Source: Paraburkholderia lycopersici (lineage in GTDB: Bacteria > Pseudomonadota > Gammaproteobacteria > Burkholderiales > Burkholderiaceae). From it: 64,000 nucleotides of DNA. The notes beneath the pieces are model-generated. The model was not told the DNA's origin. It did no database searches and was given only the letters and a program-made list of their open reading frames with translations. Positions 43,065 to 51,066 of this stretch are shown here, in pieces. The position numbers and the translations under genes are program-made. The stretch's first letter is position 1, and the number at the start of each line of letters is the position of its first letter. Where the stretch lies: contig NZ_FMYQ01000004.1 of the NCBI RefSeq assembly GCF_900096975.1, forward strand, positions 1 to 64,000, in the 5' to 3' direction.

Positions 43065-44005
43065 ACGCGCCAGCCGGGTTGCCATCGCTGTCGGATCTCG
43101 TCGTCGAACGGGTGGGGTTCGGTATCTTCGTCGTCGATCGCGACATGAACGTGCTGATGTGGAACCGGTTCATGCAGGACCACAGCGGCGTGCCGGCCGA
43201 GGACGTGATCGGCCGCTCGATCTTCGAGCGCTTTCCCGACCTGCCGCGCGCGTGGCTCACGCGCAAGGTGGAGAGCGTGTTCCAGCTCGGCAGCTTCGCG
43301 TTCAGCTCGTGGGAGCAGCGGCCGTATCTGTTCCAGTTCGACCATGACCGGCCGATCACGGGCGGCGTCGACTACATGCAGCAGGACTGCACCTTCATGC
43401 CGCTCATGCGCGAGCGCGACGTGATCGCCGTGTGCGTGACCGTCTCGGACGTCACGCACGTGAGCGTCATGCAGCGCGAGCGCGAGGAAGCCGTGGCCAG
43501 GCTGCGCGAATACGCCGACCGCGACGGCCTCACCGGCATCGCCAACCGGCGCTATTTCGAGTCGCGTCTCGCCGACGAGTTTTCGCGCTGGCAGCGCTAC
43601 GGCGGCGAACTTTCGATGCTGTTGTTCGATCTCGACCACTTCAAGCGCATCAACGACGAATTCGGCCACGTGGCCGGCGATACCGTGCTGCGCTCGATGG
43701 CGCAGCGCGTCTCCGGCGTGGTGCGCAAGCAGGACGTGTTCGGCCGCTTCGGCGGCGAGGAATTCGCGCTGCTGCTGCCGTGCACGCCGCTCGACGACGC
43801 CTTGTACGTGGCGGAGAAGATCCGCCGCACGATCGGCGACGAGCCGATCGAGGTGCATGGCGTGGTCGTGCCGGTCACGGCCAGCGTGGGCGCCGCCACG
43901 GCGCGCACGGGCGCGCCCGATTACGAGGGCATGATCAACGAGGCGGACGCCGCCCTCTATACCGCGAAGCGCCAGGGGCGCAACCGCTCGGTCGCGCTCG
44001 CCTGA
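43061..44005 (+). CDS. Diguanylate cyclase with N-terminal PAS domain
   Basis: A 314-aa soluble protein. A PAS domain (about 10-125: VERVGFGIFVVDRDMNVLMW, NRFMQDHSGVPAEDVIGRSI) is followed by a coiled linker and a GGDEF domain (about 150-312) with active site GRFGGEEFALLLP. The inhibitory I-site RKQD lies five residues before GGEEF, so product feedback is expected. It makes cyclic di-GMP from GTP. Its start overlaps the CheC stop (ATGA), coupling it to the REC-CheC pair. Confidence 0.93.
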   Translation: MNAPAGLPSLSDLVVERVGFGIFVVDRDMNVLMWNRFMQDHSGVPAEDVIGRSIFERFPDLPRAWLTRKVESVFQLGSFAFSSWEQRPYLFQFDHDRPITGGVDYMQQDCTFMPLMRERDVIAVCVTVSDVTHVSVMQREREEAVARLREYADRDGLTGIANRRYFESRLADEFSRWQRYGGELSMLLFDLDHFKRINDEFGHVAGDTVLRSMAQRVSGVVRKQDVFGRFGGEEFALLLPCTPLDDALYVAEKIRRTIGDEPIEVHGVVVPVTASVGAATARTGAPDYEGMINEADAALYTAKRQGRNRSVALA

Positions 44006-44092
44006 AGCGCGGGCGGTCCGGGGCGGCCCGCGCGGGCAACGCGCCCGCCCCACCGCTGCACGCCCCTGCCGACTGCGCCGCACCCCAAAGGT

Positions 44093-44101
44093 TGCTATAC
44101 T
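44093..44101 (+). promoter_or_regulatory. Extended -10 promoter of the hopanoid operon
   Basis: TGCTATACT has the TGn extension and a near-consensus -10 hexamer about 145 bases upstream of the hpnD start. No good -35 is evident, which fits an extended -10 promoter. Confidence 0.35.
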
Positions 44102-44245
44102 TTTGCCCGTTTCCGGCTTGCGCGCCTCCTTGGCGGGCAATTCCATGGCCGGTGCCTCGCGCGTGTCCGCGCGCGCGGGCGACCCGCTGCAATGCGGGCC
44201 CGAATAGTCGAAAGCCCGTCGAGGGCGCCCCCAGCGGAGATCGTC

Positions 44246-45097
44246 TTGGCCGTTTCCAACCTCGTCGTGGACGATACACAACAAACCGACGCCGCCGCCG
44301 CTTCGTCGGGCAGCTCGTTTTATCTGGCGATGCGGATCCTGCCTCCCGCGCAGCGCGACGCCATGTATCAGGTCTACGCCTTTTGCCGCGCTGTCGACGA
44401 CATCGCGGACAGCGACCTGCCGCGCGCCGAGCGCGCGGCGGGGCTCGACCAATGGCGCGCCGACATCGACGCGTGCTATGCCGGCACGCCGCGCGCCTCG
44501 CTGGCGGCGCTCACGCGCCATATCCATACGTTCGGGCTCAAGCGCGAGGACTTCCACGCGATGATCGACGGCATGGCCATGGACGCAGCCGAAGACATCT
44601 GCGCCCCCGACGAAGCCACGCTCGACCTGTACTGCGACCGCGTGGCGAGTGCGGCGGGCCGCCTCTCGGTGAGAATTTTCGGGATGGAGGAGGAGCCGGG
44701 CCGCGCGCTGTCGCACCATCTGGGACGCGCGCTGCAGCTCACCAACATCCTGCGCGACATCGACGAAGACGCGGACATCAACCGTTGCTACCTGCCTCGC
44801 GAACTGCTCGCGCGCGAGGGCATCGCGGCGGGCAATCCGCACACGATCGCCGCCGACCCGTCGCTGCCGCGCGTGTGCGCCACGCTCGTCGATCGCGCGC
44901 TCGCGCACTTCGCGCAGGCGGACGCGATCATGGACGCCGCGCCGCGTGCGTACGTGAAGGCGCCGCGCATCATGTCGGGCGTCTACCGCGTGCTGCTCGA
45001 GCGCACCGTGGATCGCGGCTTTGACCTGCCACGCACGAAAGTCAGCAAGCCGCGCGCGCGGCTGATGTGGATCGTCGCGCGTTACGCGCTGTTCTGA
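44246..45097 (+). CDS. hpnD: Presqualene diphosphate synthase HpnD
   Basis: A 283-aa trans-isoprenyl synthase that joins two farnesyl diphosphates to presqualene diphosphate in the hopanoid pathway. Both aspartate motifs are visible, in CRAVDDIADSD and LRDIDEDADINRCYLP. The first residues after the TTG start (AVSNLVVDDTQQT) match HpnD N-termini that I recall, and CGGAGA about 8 bases upstream supports TTG 44246. The next gene, hpnE, starts on the last base of its stop codon. hpnC, the usual partner, is not in the window. Confidence 0.9.
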   Translation: MAVSNLVVDDTQQTDAAAASSGSSFYLAMRILPPAQRDAMYQVYAFCRAVDDIADSDLPRAERAAGLDQWRADIDACYAGTPRASLAALTRHIHTFGLKREDFHAMIDGMAMDAAEDICAPDEATLDLYCDRVASAAGRLSVRIFGMEEEPGRALSHHLGRALQLTNILRDIDEDADINRCYLPRELLAREGIAAGNPHTIAADPSLPRVCATLVDRALAHFAQADAIMDAAPRAYVKAPRIMSGVYRVLLERTVDRGFDLPRTKVSKPRARLMWIVARYALF

Positions 45098-46365
45098 TGC
45101 CTCGGCTAGTCCACGTCATCGGCGCGGGGCTTGCGGGCCTCGCGACGGCCGTGCGGCTTCAGCGGCGCGGCGTGCAGGTGGCGCTCTACGAGGCCGCCGG
45201 CCAGGCAGGCGGACGCTGCCGTTCGTACTACGATCACACGCTCGCGGCAACGCTCGACACCGGCAGCCATCTCGTGCTGGCCGGCCATGCGCGCACGCTC
45301 GAATACGTGCGCACGATCGGCGCCGGCGAGGCGCTCACGGGGCCGGCCGAGCCGGGTTTTGCGTTCATGGACCTCGCCGCGCGCTCGCGCTGGACCGTGC
45401 GCTTCTCGCGCTCGCGCATGCCGTTCTGGATCGGCGACTCCCGCTCCCGCGTGCCGGGCACGCGCGCCGCGGACTACCTGGGGCTGCTGCCGCTGCTGTT
45501 CGCCAAGCCGGGCCGCACGGTGGCGCAGACCATGCGCTGCGAAGGCGTGCTCTGGGACCGGCTGCTGCAGCCGTTCTTTCTCACGGCGCTCAATGTCGAG
45601 CCGCGCGTGGGTAGCGCCGAGCTGGCGGGCGCCATGTTGCGCGAGTCGCTGACGGCGGGCGGCGAGGCGTTCCGGCCGCTGGCGGCGCGCGGCGGCCTTT
45701 CCAGCGCTTTCGTCGATCCGGCGTTGCGCATGCTCCAGCACGGCGGTGCGGCGATCCGCCTCGACTCGCCGCTCAGGGAGATCGTGTACGACGACGCGGC
45801 GGCCCGCGTCGTCGCCCTCGATTTTCCGGACGGGCGTGTAGCGCTCGCCTCCGGCGAAGCGGTGGTGCTGGCCGTGCCCGGCGCCGCCGCCGCGGCGCTC
45901 GTGCCGGCGCTGCAGGCGCCGCGGCGCCACACCGCGATCGTCACGGTGCACTACGCGGCAGAGGCGCCACCGGGCCTCGTCACGCCGATGGCGCTCGTCA
46001 ACGGCACGGCCCACTGGCTGAGCGCGGCGGAGGGTCGCCTCGCGGCGACGATCCACGACGCGCGCGGCGTGCTCGACCTCGACCCCGAAGACCTCGCTCG
46101 CCGGGTTTGGGCCGACGTGGCCGCGGCGACCTCGCTGCCGCTCGAGCCGCTGCCCGCCTGGCGGGTCTGCGCCGACGCGCGCGCGACGTTCTCGGCGGTG
46201 CCCGACGAGGAATGGCGCCGCCCCGCAACGCGCACGCGCTGGAACAATCTGATGCTTGCAGGCGACTGGACGGCGACCGGTCTGCCCGCGACGATCGAAG
46301 GGGCGATCCGCTCGGGCCGCAAGGCCGCGGAGCTCCTTCTGACCGAAAATCTGGAACGTAGATGA
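45097..46365 (+). CDS. hpnE: Hydroxysqualene dehydroxylase HpnE
   Basis: A 422-aa FAD-dependent amine-oxidase-fold protein. It starts with the dinucleotide motif VIGAGLAGLATAVRLQRRG followed by GGRCRSYYD, and ends with the second FAD segment LAGDWTATGLPATIEGAIRSG. HpnE reduces hydroxysqualene to squalene. Its ATG shares one base with the hpnD stop (TGATG) and its end overlaps shc by four bases, so hpnD-hpnE-shc are translationally coupled. Confidence 0.9.
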   Translation: MPRLVHVIGAGLAGLATAVRLQRRGVQVALYEAAGQAGGRCRSYYDHTLAATLDTGSHLVLAGHARTLEYVRTIGAGEALTGPAEPGFAFMDLAARSRWTVRFSRSRMPFWIGDSRSRVPGTRAADYLGLLPLLFAKPGRTVAQTMRCEGVLWDRLLQPFFLTALNVEPRVGSAELAGAMLRESLTAGGEAFRPLAARGGLSSAFVDPALRMLQHGGAAIRLDSPLREIVYDDAAARVVALDFPDGRVALASGEAVVLAVPGAAAAALVPALQAPRRHTAIVTVHYAAEAPPGLVTPMALVNGTAHWLSAAEGRLAATIHDARGVLDLDPEDLARRVWADVAAATSLPLEPLPAWRVCADARATFSAVPDEEWRRPATRTRWNNLMLAGDWTATGLPATIEGAIRSGRKAAELLLTENLERR

Positions 46366-48443
46366 ACGATTTATCCCAAGCCATGCCGACACAAGACTAC
46401 GCCAGCCGCCGCGCCGGGACTGACGTTGCCGACGCGACGGCCGTGGCGATGCCCACCCCCACGTTTGCCGACGAAGCGACCCTGGCGGCGCCTTGCGCCC
46501 CGGTTGCCGCGGTCAGCGCCACGCTCGACGCGGCCATCGGGCGCGCCACCGACGCGATCCTCGCCGACCAGCGCGCCGACGGCCACTGGGTCTACGAACT
46601 CGAAGCAGACGCCACGATTCCGGCCGAATACGTGCTGCTCGTGCACTATCTCGGCGAGACTCCGAACCTCGAACTCGAACAGAAGATCGCGCGCTACCTG
46701 CGCCGCACCCAGCTGCCGGGCGGCGGCTGGCCGCTCTTCACCGACGGCGACATGGACGTGAGCGCGAGCGTGAAGGCTTACTTCGCGCTCAAGATGATCG
46801 GCGACGCCGAAGATGCGGAGCACATGGCGCGCGCCCGCGAGGCGATTCTCGCGGCGGGCGGCGCGGAGCACGTCAATGTGTTCACGCGCATCCTGCTCGC
46901 GCTGTTCGGCGTGGTGACGTGGTACGCAGTGCCGGTGATGCCCGTCGAGATCATGCTGCTGCCGCAGTGGTTCCCGTTCCATCTTTCGAAAGTGTCGTAC
47001 TGGGCGCGCACCGTGATCGTGCCGTTGCTGGTGCTCAACGCGAAGCGCCCGCTGGCGCGCAATCCGCGCGGCGTGCGCATCGACGAGCTGTTTCGCGGCG
47101 CGCCGGTGAGCGTTGGCCTCAACACGCGCGCGCCGCACCAGAGCCAGGGCTGGTTCGGCTTCTTCCGCGCCGTGGACGGCGTGCTGCGCGTGGCCGATCC
47201 GCTCTTCCCGGCCTACCTGCGCCAGCGCGCGATCGACGCCGCCGTGGCCTTCGTCGACGAGCGCCTGAACGGCGAGGACGGCCTCGGCGCGATCTTCCCG
47301 GCCATGGCCAATGCCGTGATGATGTACGACGTGCTGGGCTATCCCGCCGACCATCCGCATCGCGCGATCGCGCGGCAATCGCTCGAAAAGCTGGTGACGG
47401 TCCACGCGGAGGAAGCCTACGTGCAGCCGTGCCTCTCGCCGGTATGGGACACGTCGCTGGCCGCGCACGCGCTGCTGGAGACGGGCGACGCGCGCGCCGG
47501 GGAAGCCGCGCGCCGCGGCCTCGAATGGCTGCGCCCGCTGCAGATCCTCGACGTGCGCGGCGACTGGATTTCGCGCCGTGCGGACGTGCGTCCGGGCGGC
47601 TGGGCGTTCCAGTACGCGAACCCGCACTATCCCGACGTCGACGACACGGCCGTGGTGGTGGCCGCGATGGATCGCGTGGACAAGCTCGACCAGACGACGG
47701 CCTACGACGAGCCGATCGCGCGCGCGCGCGAATGGGTGGTCGGCATGCAGAGCAGCAATGGCGGCTGGGGCGCGTTCGAGCCGGAGAACACGCAGTACTA
47801 CCTGAACAACATTCCGTTCTCGGACCACGGCGCATTGCTCGATCCGCCGACTGCCGACGTCTCGGGCCGCTGCCTCTCGATGCTCGCGCAGCTCGGCGAG
47901 CTGCCGGCCGCGAGCGAGCCGGCGCGGCGCGCGTACCACTATCTGCTCGAGGAGCAGGAGGCCGACGGTAGCTGGTATGGCCGCTGGGGCATGAACTACA
48001 TCTACGGCACGTGGACGGCGCTGTGCGCGCTCAACGCGGCCGGCCTCGAACATGACGACCCGCGCATGAAGCGCGCGGTGCAATGGCTCGTGCAGATCCA
48101 GAACGACGACGGCGGCTGGGGCGAAGACGGCACGAGCTACAAGCTCGAATACCGCGGCTACGAGCGCGCCGCGAGCACGGCGTCGCAGACGGCCTGGGCG
48201 CTGCTCGGCCTGATGGCTGCGGGCGCGGTCGATCATCCGGCGGTCGCGCGCGGCATCGAGTATCTGCAGAACACCCAGCGCGAGCACGGCCTGTGGGACG
48301 AAGCGCGTTTCACGGCGACGGGTTTTCCGCGTGTCTTCTATCTGCGTTATCACGGCTATCGCAAGTTCTTCCCGCTGTGGGCGCTCGCGCGCTATCGCAA
48401 CCTCAAGCGCACGGGCTCGAAGCGCGTCGCGGTTGGGCTGTGA
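46362..48443 (+). CDS. shc: Squalene-hopene cyclase
   Basis: A 693-aa class II triterpene cyclase (HpnF). It has the protonating D-x-D-D-T-A motif (PDVDDTAVVVAAMD, about residue 424), several QW repeats (GWGAFEPENTQ, DGSWYGRWG, DDGGWGEDGTSY) and a membrane-dipping nonpolar segment typical of the monotopic enzyme. It cyclises squalene to hopene or hopanol. The N-terminus has an extra Ala/Pro-rich tail of about 45 residues. Its ATG overlaps the hpnE stop and its stop overlaps the presumed hpnG start. Confidence 0.95.
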   Translation: MNDLSQAMPTQDYASRRAGTDVADATAVAMPTPTFADEATLAAPCAPVAAVSATLDAAIGRATDAILADQRADGHWVYELEADATIPAEYVLLVHYLGETPNLELEQKIARYLRRTQLPGGGWPLFTDGDMDVSASVKAYFALKMIGDAEDAEHMARAREAILAAGGAEHVNVFTRILLALFGVVTWYAVPVMPVEIMLLPQWFPFHLSKVSYWARTVIVPLLVLNAKRPLARNPRGVRIDELFRGAPVSVGLNTRAPHQSQGWFGFFRAVDGVLRVADPLFPAYLRQRAIDAAVAFVDERLNGEDGLGAIFPAMANAVMMYDVLGYPADHPHRAIARQSLEKLVTVHAEEAYVQPCLSPVWDTSLAAHALLETGDARAGEAARRGLEWLRPLQILDVRGDWISRRADVRPGGWAFQYANPHYPDVDDTAVVVAAMDRVDKLDQTTAYDEPIARAREWVVGMQSSNGGWGAFEPENTQYYLNNIPFSDHGALLDPPTADVSGRCLSMLAQLGELPAASEPARRAYHYLLEEQEADGSWYGRWGMNYIYGTWTALCALNAAGLEHDDPRMKRAVQWLVQIQNDDGGWGEDGTSYKLEYRGYERAASTASQTAWALLGLMAAGAVDHPAVARGIEYLQNTQREHGLWDEARFTATGFPRVFYLRYHGYRKFFPLWALARYRNLKRTGSKRVAVGL

Positions 48444-49198
48444 AGCAGATTGGGAAGCAGGCCGTGAACCGGACTATGAGCATGGCGGCTGGCGCAAAGG
48501 CGCGCGGTTTGCCGGTGATCGCGGTAACGGGTATGGCTTTCGAGGCGAGCATCGCGGCGGGCAAGGGCCGCGATGGCGTGCGCGCCGTCTACGCCGCACG
48601 CGCCGATCTGCTGCAAAGCGCGCTCGCGGCGGCGCTTGAGGATGGCGCGGCGGGTATCGTCAGCTTCGGCACGGCGGGCGGTCTCGCGCCCGATCTCGAA
48701 CCGGGCACCGTGGTGATCGCCGAAGCCGTCGACGGTCCGTTTGGCCGCGTCGCTACGCATTCCGCCTGGAGCGCGCGCATGGCCGAGGCGCTCATGGACT
48801 CGCCGCTCGCCGCGCAGACTCGCCGCGGCGTACAGGCGGCCGTGGCCGCGCCGCTCACCGGCGCGGCGGACAAGGCGGCGCTGTTCCGCGCGCGCGGGGC
48901 GCTCGCCGTCGACATGGAGTCGCATCTGGCAGCAGCGGCGGCGGCTGCGCACGGCGTGCCGTTCGTGGTGTGCCGCGCGATCGTCGATCCGGCCTGGCGC
49001 AGCCTGCCGAAGGCGGCAATGGCGGGCCTGCGCGACGACGGCACGACGGCCATACTGCCCATCCTGAGGGAACTCGCGCGCGACCCGGCGCAATTGGGCG
49101 GCCTGCTGCGCGTGGCCGCGGACGCGAAAGCGGCGCGCCAGTCGTTGAGCGCCGCGCGGCAGATACTGGCGACCACCGGCGCCTTTTTCCCGGCGTGA
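48440..49198 (+). CDS. hpnG: HpnG, adenosylhopane nucleoside phosphorylase-like protein
   Basis: A protein of about 252 aa with a phosphorylase/nucleosidase fold: LPVIAVTGMAFEASIAAGKG near the N-terminus, the core GIVSFGTAGGLAPDLEPGTVVIA, and ALAVDMESHLAAAAAAAHGVPF with the purine-contacting Met-Glu. HpnG removes adenine from adenosylhopane, the product of HpnH. GTG 48440 overlapping the shc stop (GTGA) is preferred because it continues the coupling of the operon; ATG 48476 is the alternative. Confidence 0.87.
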   Translation: MKQIGKQAVNRTMSMAAGAKARGLPVIAVTGMAFEASIAAGKGRDGVRAVYAARADLLQSALAAALEDGAAGIVSFGTAGGLAPDLEPGTVVIAEAVDGPFGRVATHSAWSARMAEALMDSPLAAQTRRGVQAAVAAPLTGAADKAALFRARGALAVDMESHLAAAAAAAHGVPFVVCRAIVDPAWRSLPKAAMAGLRDDGTTAILPILRELARDPAQLGGLLRVAADAKAARQSLSAARQILATTGAFFPA

Positions 49199-49316
49199 CC
49201 CGACCGGAATATTGAAATACTAGGGAAAACCCTTATCTCTGGTAACATCCGGATGTTAACCCCAAGCTCGTCCTGCGAGCTGGGGACAAATTACATTCCA
49301 CGGGGAGTTGCCAGTC

Positions 49317-49802
49317 ATGAATTTTCATACCCGCAAGTGGGTCAAGCCTGAAGACCTGAATCCGAACGGCACGCTTTTCGGCGGCAGTCTGCTGCGCTGG
49401 ATCGACGAGGAAGCGGCGATCTATGCGATCTGCCAGCTCGACAACCAGCGTGTAGTGACCAAATTCATATCGGAGATCAATTTCGTCAGTTCGGCGCGCC
49501 AGGGCGACATCATCGAGCTCGGCATGAAGGCTACGCATTTCGGCCGCACGTCGATCACGTTGCGCGCCGAGGTGCGCAACAAGATCACGCGCAAGAGCAT
49601 CCTGACAATCGAAAAGATGGTGTTCGTGAACCTCGGCGCCGACGGCGTGCCGGCTCCGCACGGCCGCGAATGCATCCGTTACGCCGACGAGGCCTACGAG
49701 CGCTATCGCCAGACCGTTCAGACGTCCGCGGACGCCACGGCGGTCGCGGCGGCGAACGAAGCGCAGCGCCAGGCCGACAATGAGGACACTTCGGTGCATT
49801 GA
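49317..49802 (+). CDS. Hotdog-fold acyl-CoA thioesterase (YciA-like)
   Basis: A 161-aa protein. KPEDLNPNGTLFGGSLLRWIDEEAA is the characteristic start of YciA/BACH acyl-CoA thioesterases, with the catalytic Asn and Asp, followed by NFVSSARQGDIIELGMKATH and SILTIEKMVFVNL. It hydrolyses medium- or long-chain acyl-CoA in the cytosol. GGGGAG supports ATG 49317. It lies 118 bases after hpnG on the same strand and ends at a strong bidirectional terminator; whether it belongs functionally to hopanoid synthesis is unclear. Confidence 0.88.
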   Translation: MNFHTRKWVKPEDLNPNGTLFGGSLLRWIDEEAAIYAICQLDNQRVVTKFISEINFVSSARQGDIIELGMKATHFGRTSITLRAEVRNKITRKSILTIEKMVFVNLGADGVPAPHGRECIRYADEAYERYRQTVQTSADATAVAAANEAQRQADNEDTSVH

Positions 49803-49822
49803 GCCGCACGGCTGGCGTAAAT

Positions 49823-49860
49823 AAAAAAACCCGGCAACCTGGAAAGGTTGCCGGGTTTTT
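49823..49860. terminator. Bidirectional rho-independent terminator
   Basis: CCCGGCAACCT and AGGTTGCCGGG form a perfect 11-bp stem with a GGAA-type loop, with A-run on the left and T-run on the right. It separates the convergent thioesterase and MlaA genes. Confidence 0.9.
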
Positions 49861-49905
49861 GCGTTCTGGCAATGCCGGCGTCGAGCCGCGTCGCCGGCGA
49901 GTGGC

Positions 49906-51066
49906 TCAGGGTGCCGATGCCGGCTTGGCCGGCGCGGCCTTGGCAGCCGAAGCCGCCACGGGCGCCGATGCCATAGCGGGCACAGATGCCGCCACGGGCG
50001 CAGATGCCGTAGCGGGCGCCGATGCCGTAGCCGACGCAGAAGCCGTAGCCGACGCAGAAGCCGCCACGGGCGCCGATGCCGTAGCCGACGCAGAAGCCGC
50101 CGACGCTGCCACCGCCGCGCCCGCCGTACCGGCAGCCGCCGCAGCGCCCGGACCCGCGCCGCCCGCTGCCGCGCCCGTTGCCGCCGCGCCGCTCGCCGCC
50201 GCACCGGCCGCACCCGGTTCGCCCGGGTCCTTGTAATCCGGCAGACCCTTGTTCGGGGCACCGCCGGCGCCGCCCGACTCGCCCGGGTCCTCGTAGTTGG
50301 GCACGCCGTTCTCGTTCGAGTTGCCGGGTTCGCCCGTGGCGCCCGGATCACCGTAATCGGGCAGCGGCGCGTTGTTGTTCTGCGAGCCCCGGATCAGCGA
50401 TTCGCGCTGCTGGCGGTACGCGTCGCGCACGAACGAATACTTGTCGAGCGCCGCCTGCTGAAGCAGATCGGTTGCGCCGAGCAGGTCCGCGCGCGTACTG
50501 ATGAACTGAGCGATGTACATCGGGTTGCGCACGGCTGGCTCGATGTAATTGATGATGTTGAACTTCACGTCCACGCCCATGCCGATGCCGTCGCGCACCG
50601 AACTCGGCCCGAACAGCGGCAGCACGAGATACGGACCGGCCGGCACGCCGTAATGGCCCATCGTGAGGCCGAAGTCCTGGTGATGCTTGGGCAGTCCCGC
50701 CGCTGTCGCGAAGTCGATCAGGCCGCCCAGGCCGAAGGTCGTGTTCATGGCGATGCGCATGAGGTCTTCGGTGGCGTCGGTGATCTTCAGCTGCAGCAGG
50801 TTGTTCGCGAGATTGCTGACGTCGCCGAGGTTCGAGAAGAAGTTCGTGATCGCCTGCCGCAGCGGCTGCGGCGTCACCTTCTGATAGCCCTTCGCGATCG
50901 GCTGGGCGATGTAGGTGTCGAGCCCGTCGTTGAACTTGAAGATTGCACGATTCGCGGGCTCGAACGGGTCGCCCGGCTTGCGCTCGGGTCCCGTGGCGCA
51001 ACCCGACGTCACGAGGAGCGCCAGGCTCGCCGCCGCCATGGTGAGCGCGGCTTGTTTTTTCTTCAT
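49906..51066 (-). CDS. mlaA: MlaA/VacJ-family lipoprotein with Ala-rich tail
   Basis: A 386-aa outer-membrane lipoprotein. The lipobox is LLVTSGC. The MlaA domain (about 35-240) shows [20 protein letters not shown] and [20 protein letters not shown]. MlaA removes mislocalised phospholipid from the outer leaflet with MlaC as periplasmic partner. From about residue 245 the protein has [22 protein letters not shown] repeats and then about 110 residues of Ala/Ser/Pro/Thr-rich repeats, absent from standard MlaA (about 250 aa). It overlaps hpnN by four bases and therefore follows it in one operon. Confidence 0.87.
   Translation of the reverse strand: MKKKQAALTMAAASLALLVTSGCATGPERKPGDPFEPANRAIFKFNDGLDTYIAQPIAKGYQKVTPQPLRQAITNFFSNLGDVSNLANNLLQLKITDATEDLMRIAMNTTFGLGGLIDFATAAGLPKHHQDFGLTMGHYGVPAGPYLVLPLFGPSSVRDGIGMGVDVKFNIINYIEPAVRNPMYIAQFISTRADLLGATDLLQQAALDKYSFVRDAYRQQRESLIRGSQNNNAPLPDYGDPGATGEPGNSNENGVPNYEDPGESGGAGGAPNKGLPDYKDPGEPGAAGAAASGAAATGAAAGGAGPGAAAAAGTAGAAVAASAASASATASAPVAASASATASASATASAPATASAPVAASVPAMASAPVAASAAKAAPAKPASAP
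49947..50100. repeat. Tandem short repeats encoding the MlaA tail
   Basis: Elements such as GCCGCCACGGGCGCCGATGC and GATGCCGTAGCCGACGCAGA recur in tandem and encode the Ala-rich (A-S-A-P-V-A-A) tail. Such arrays are prone to length variation between strains. Confidence 0.7.

Noticed and set aside
42740..44908. A 722-codon minus-strand frame spanning CheC, the cyclase and hpnD
   Set aside because: It runs antisense across three well-supported genes and shows no recognisable domain.
46371..48353. A 660-codon open frame on the minus strand opposite shc
   Set aside because: Its translation is Arg/Ala/His-rich without motifs, while the plus strand encodes a clear squalene-hopene cyclase.
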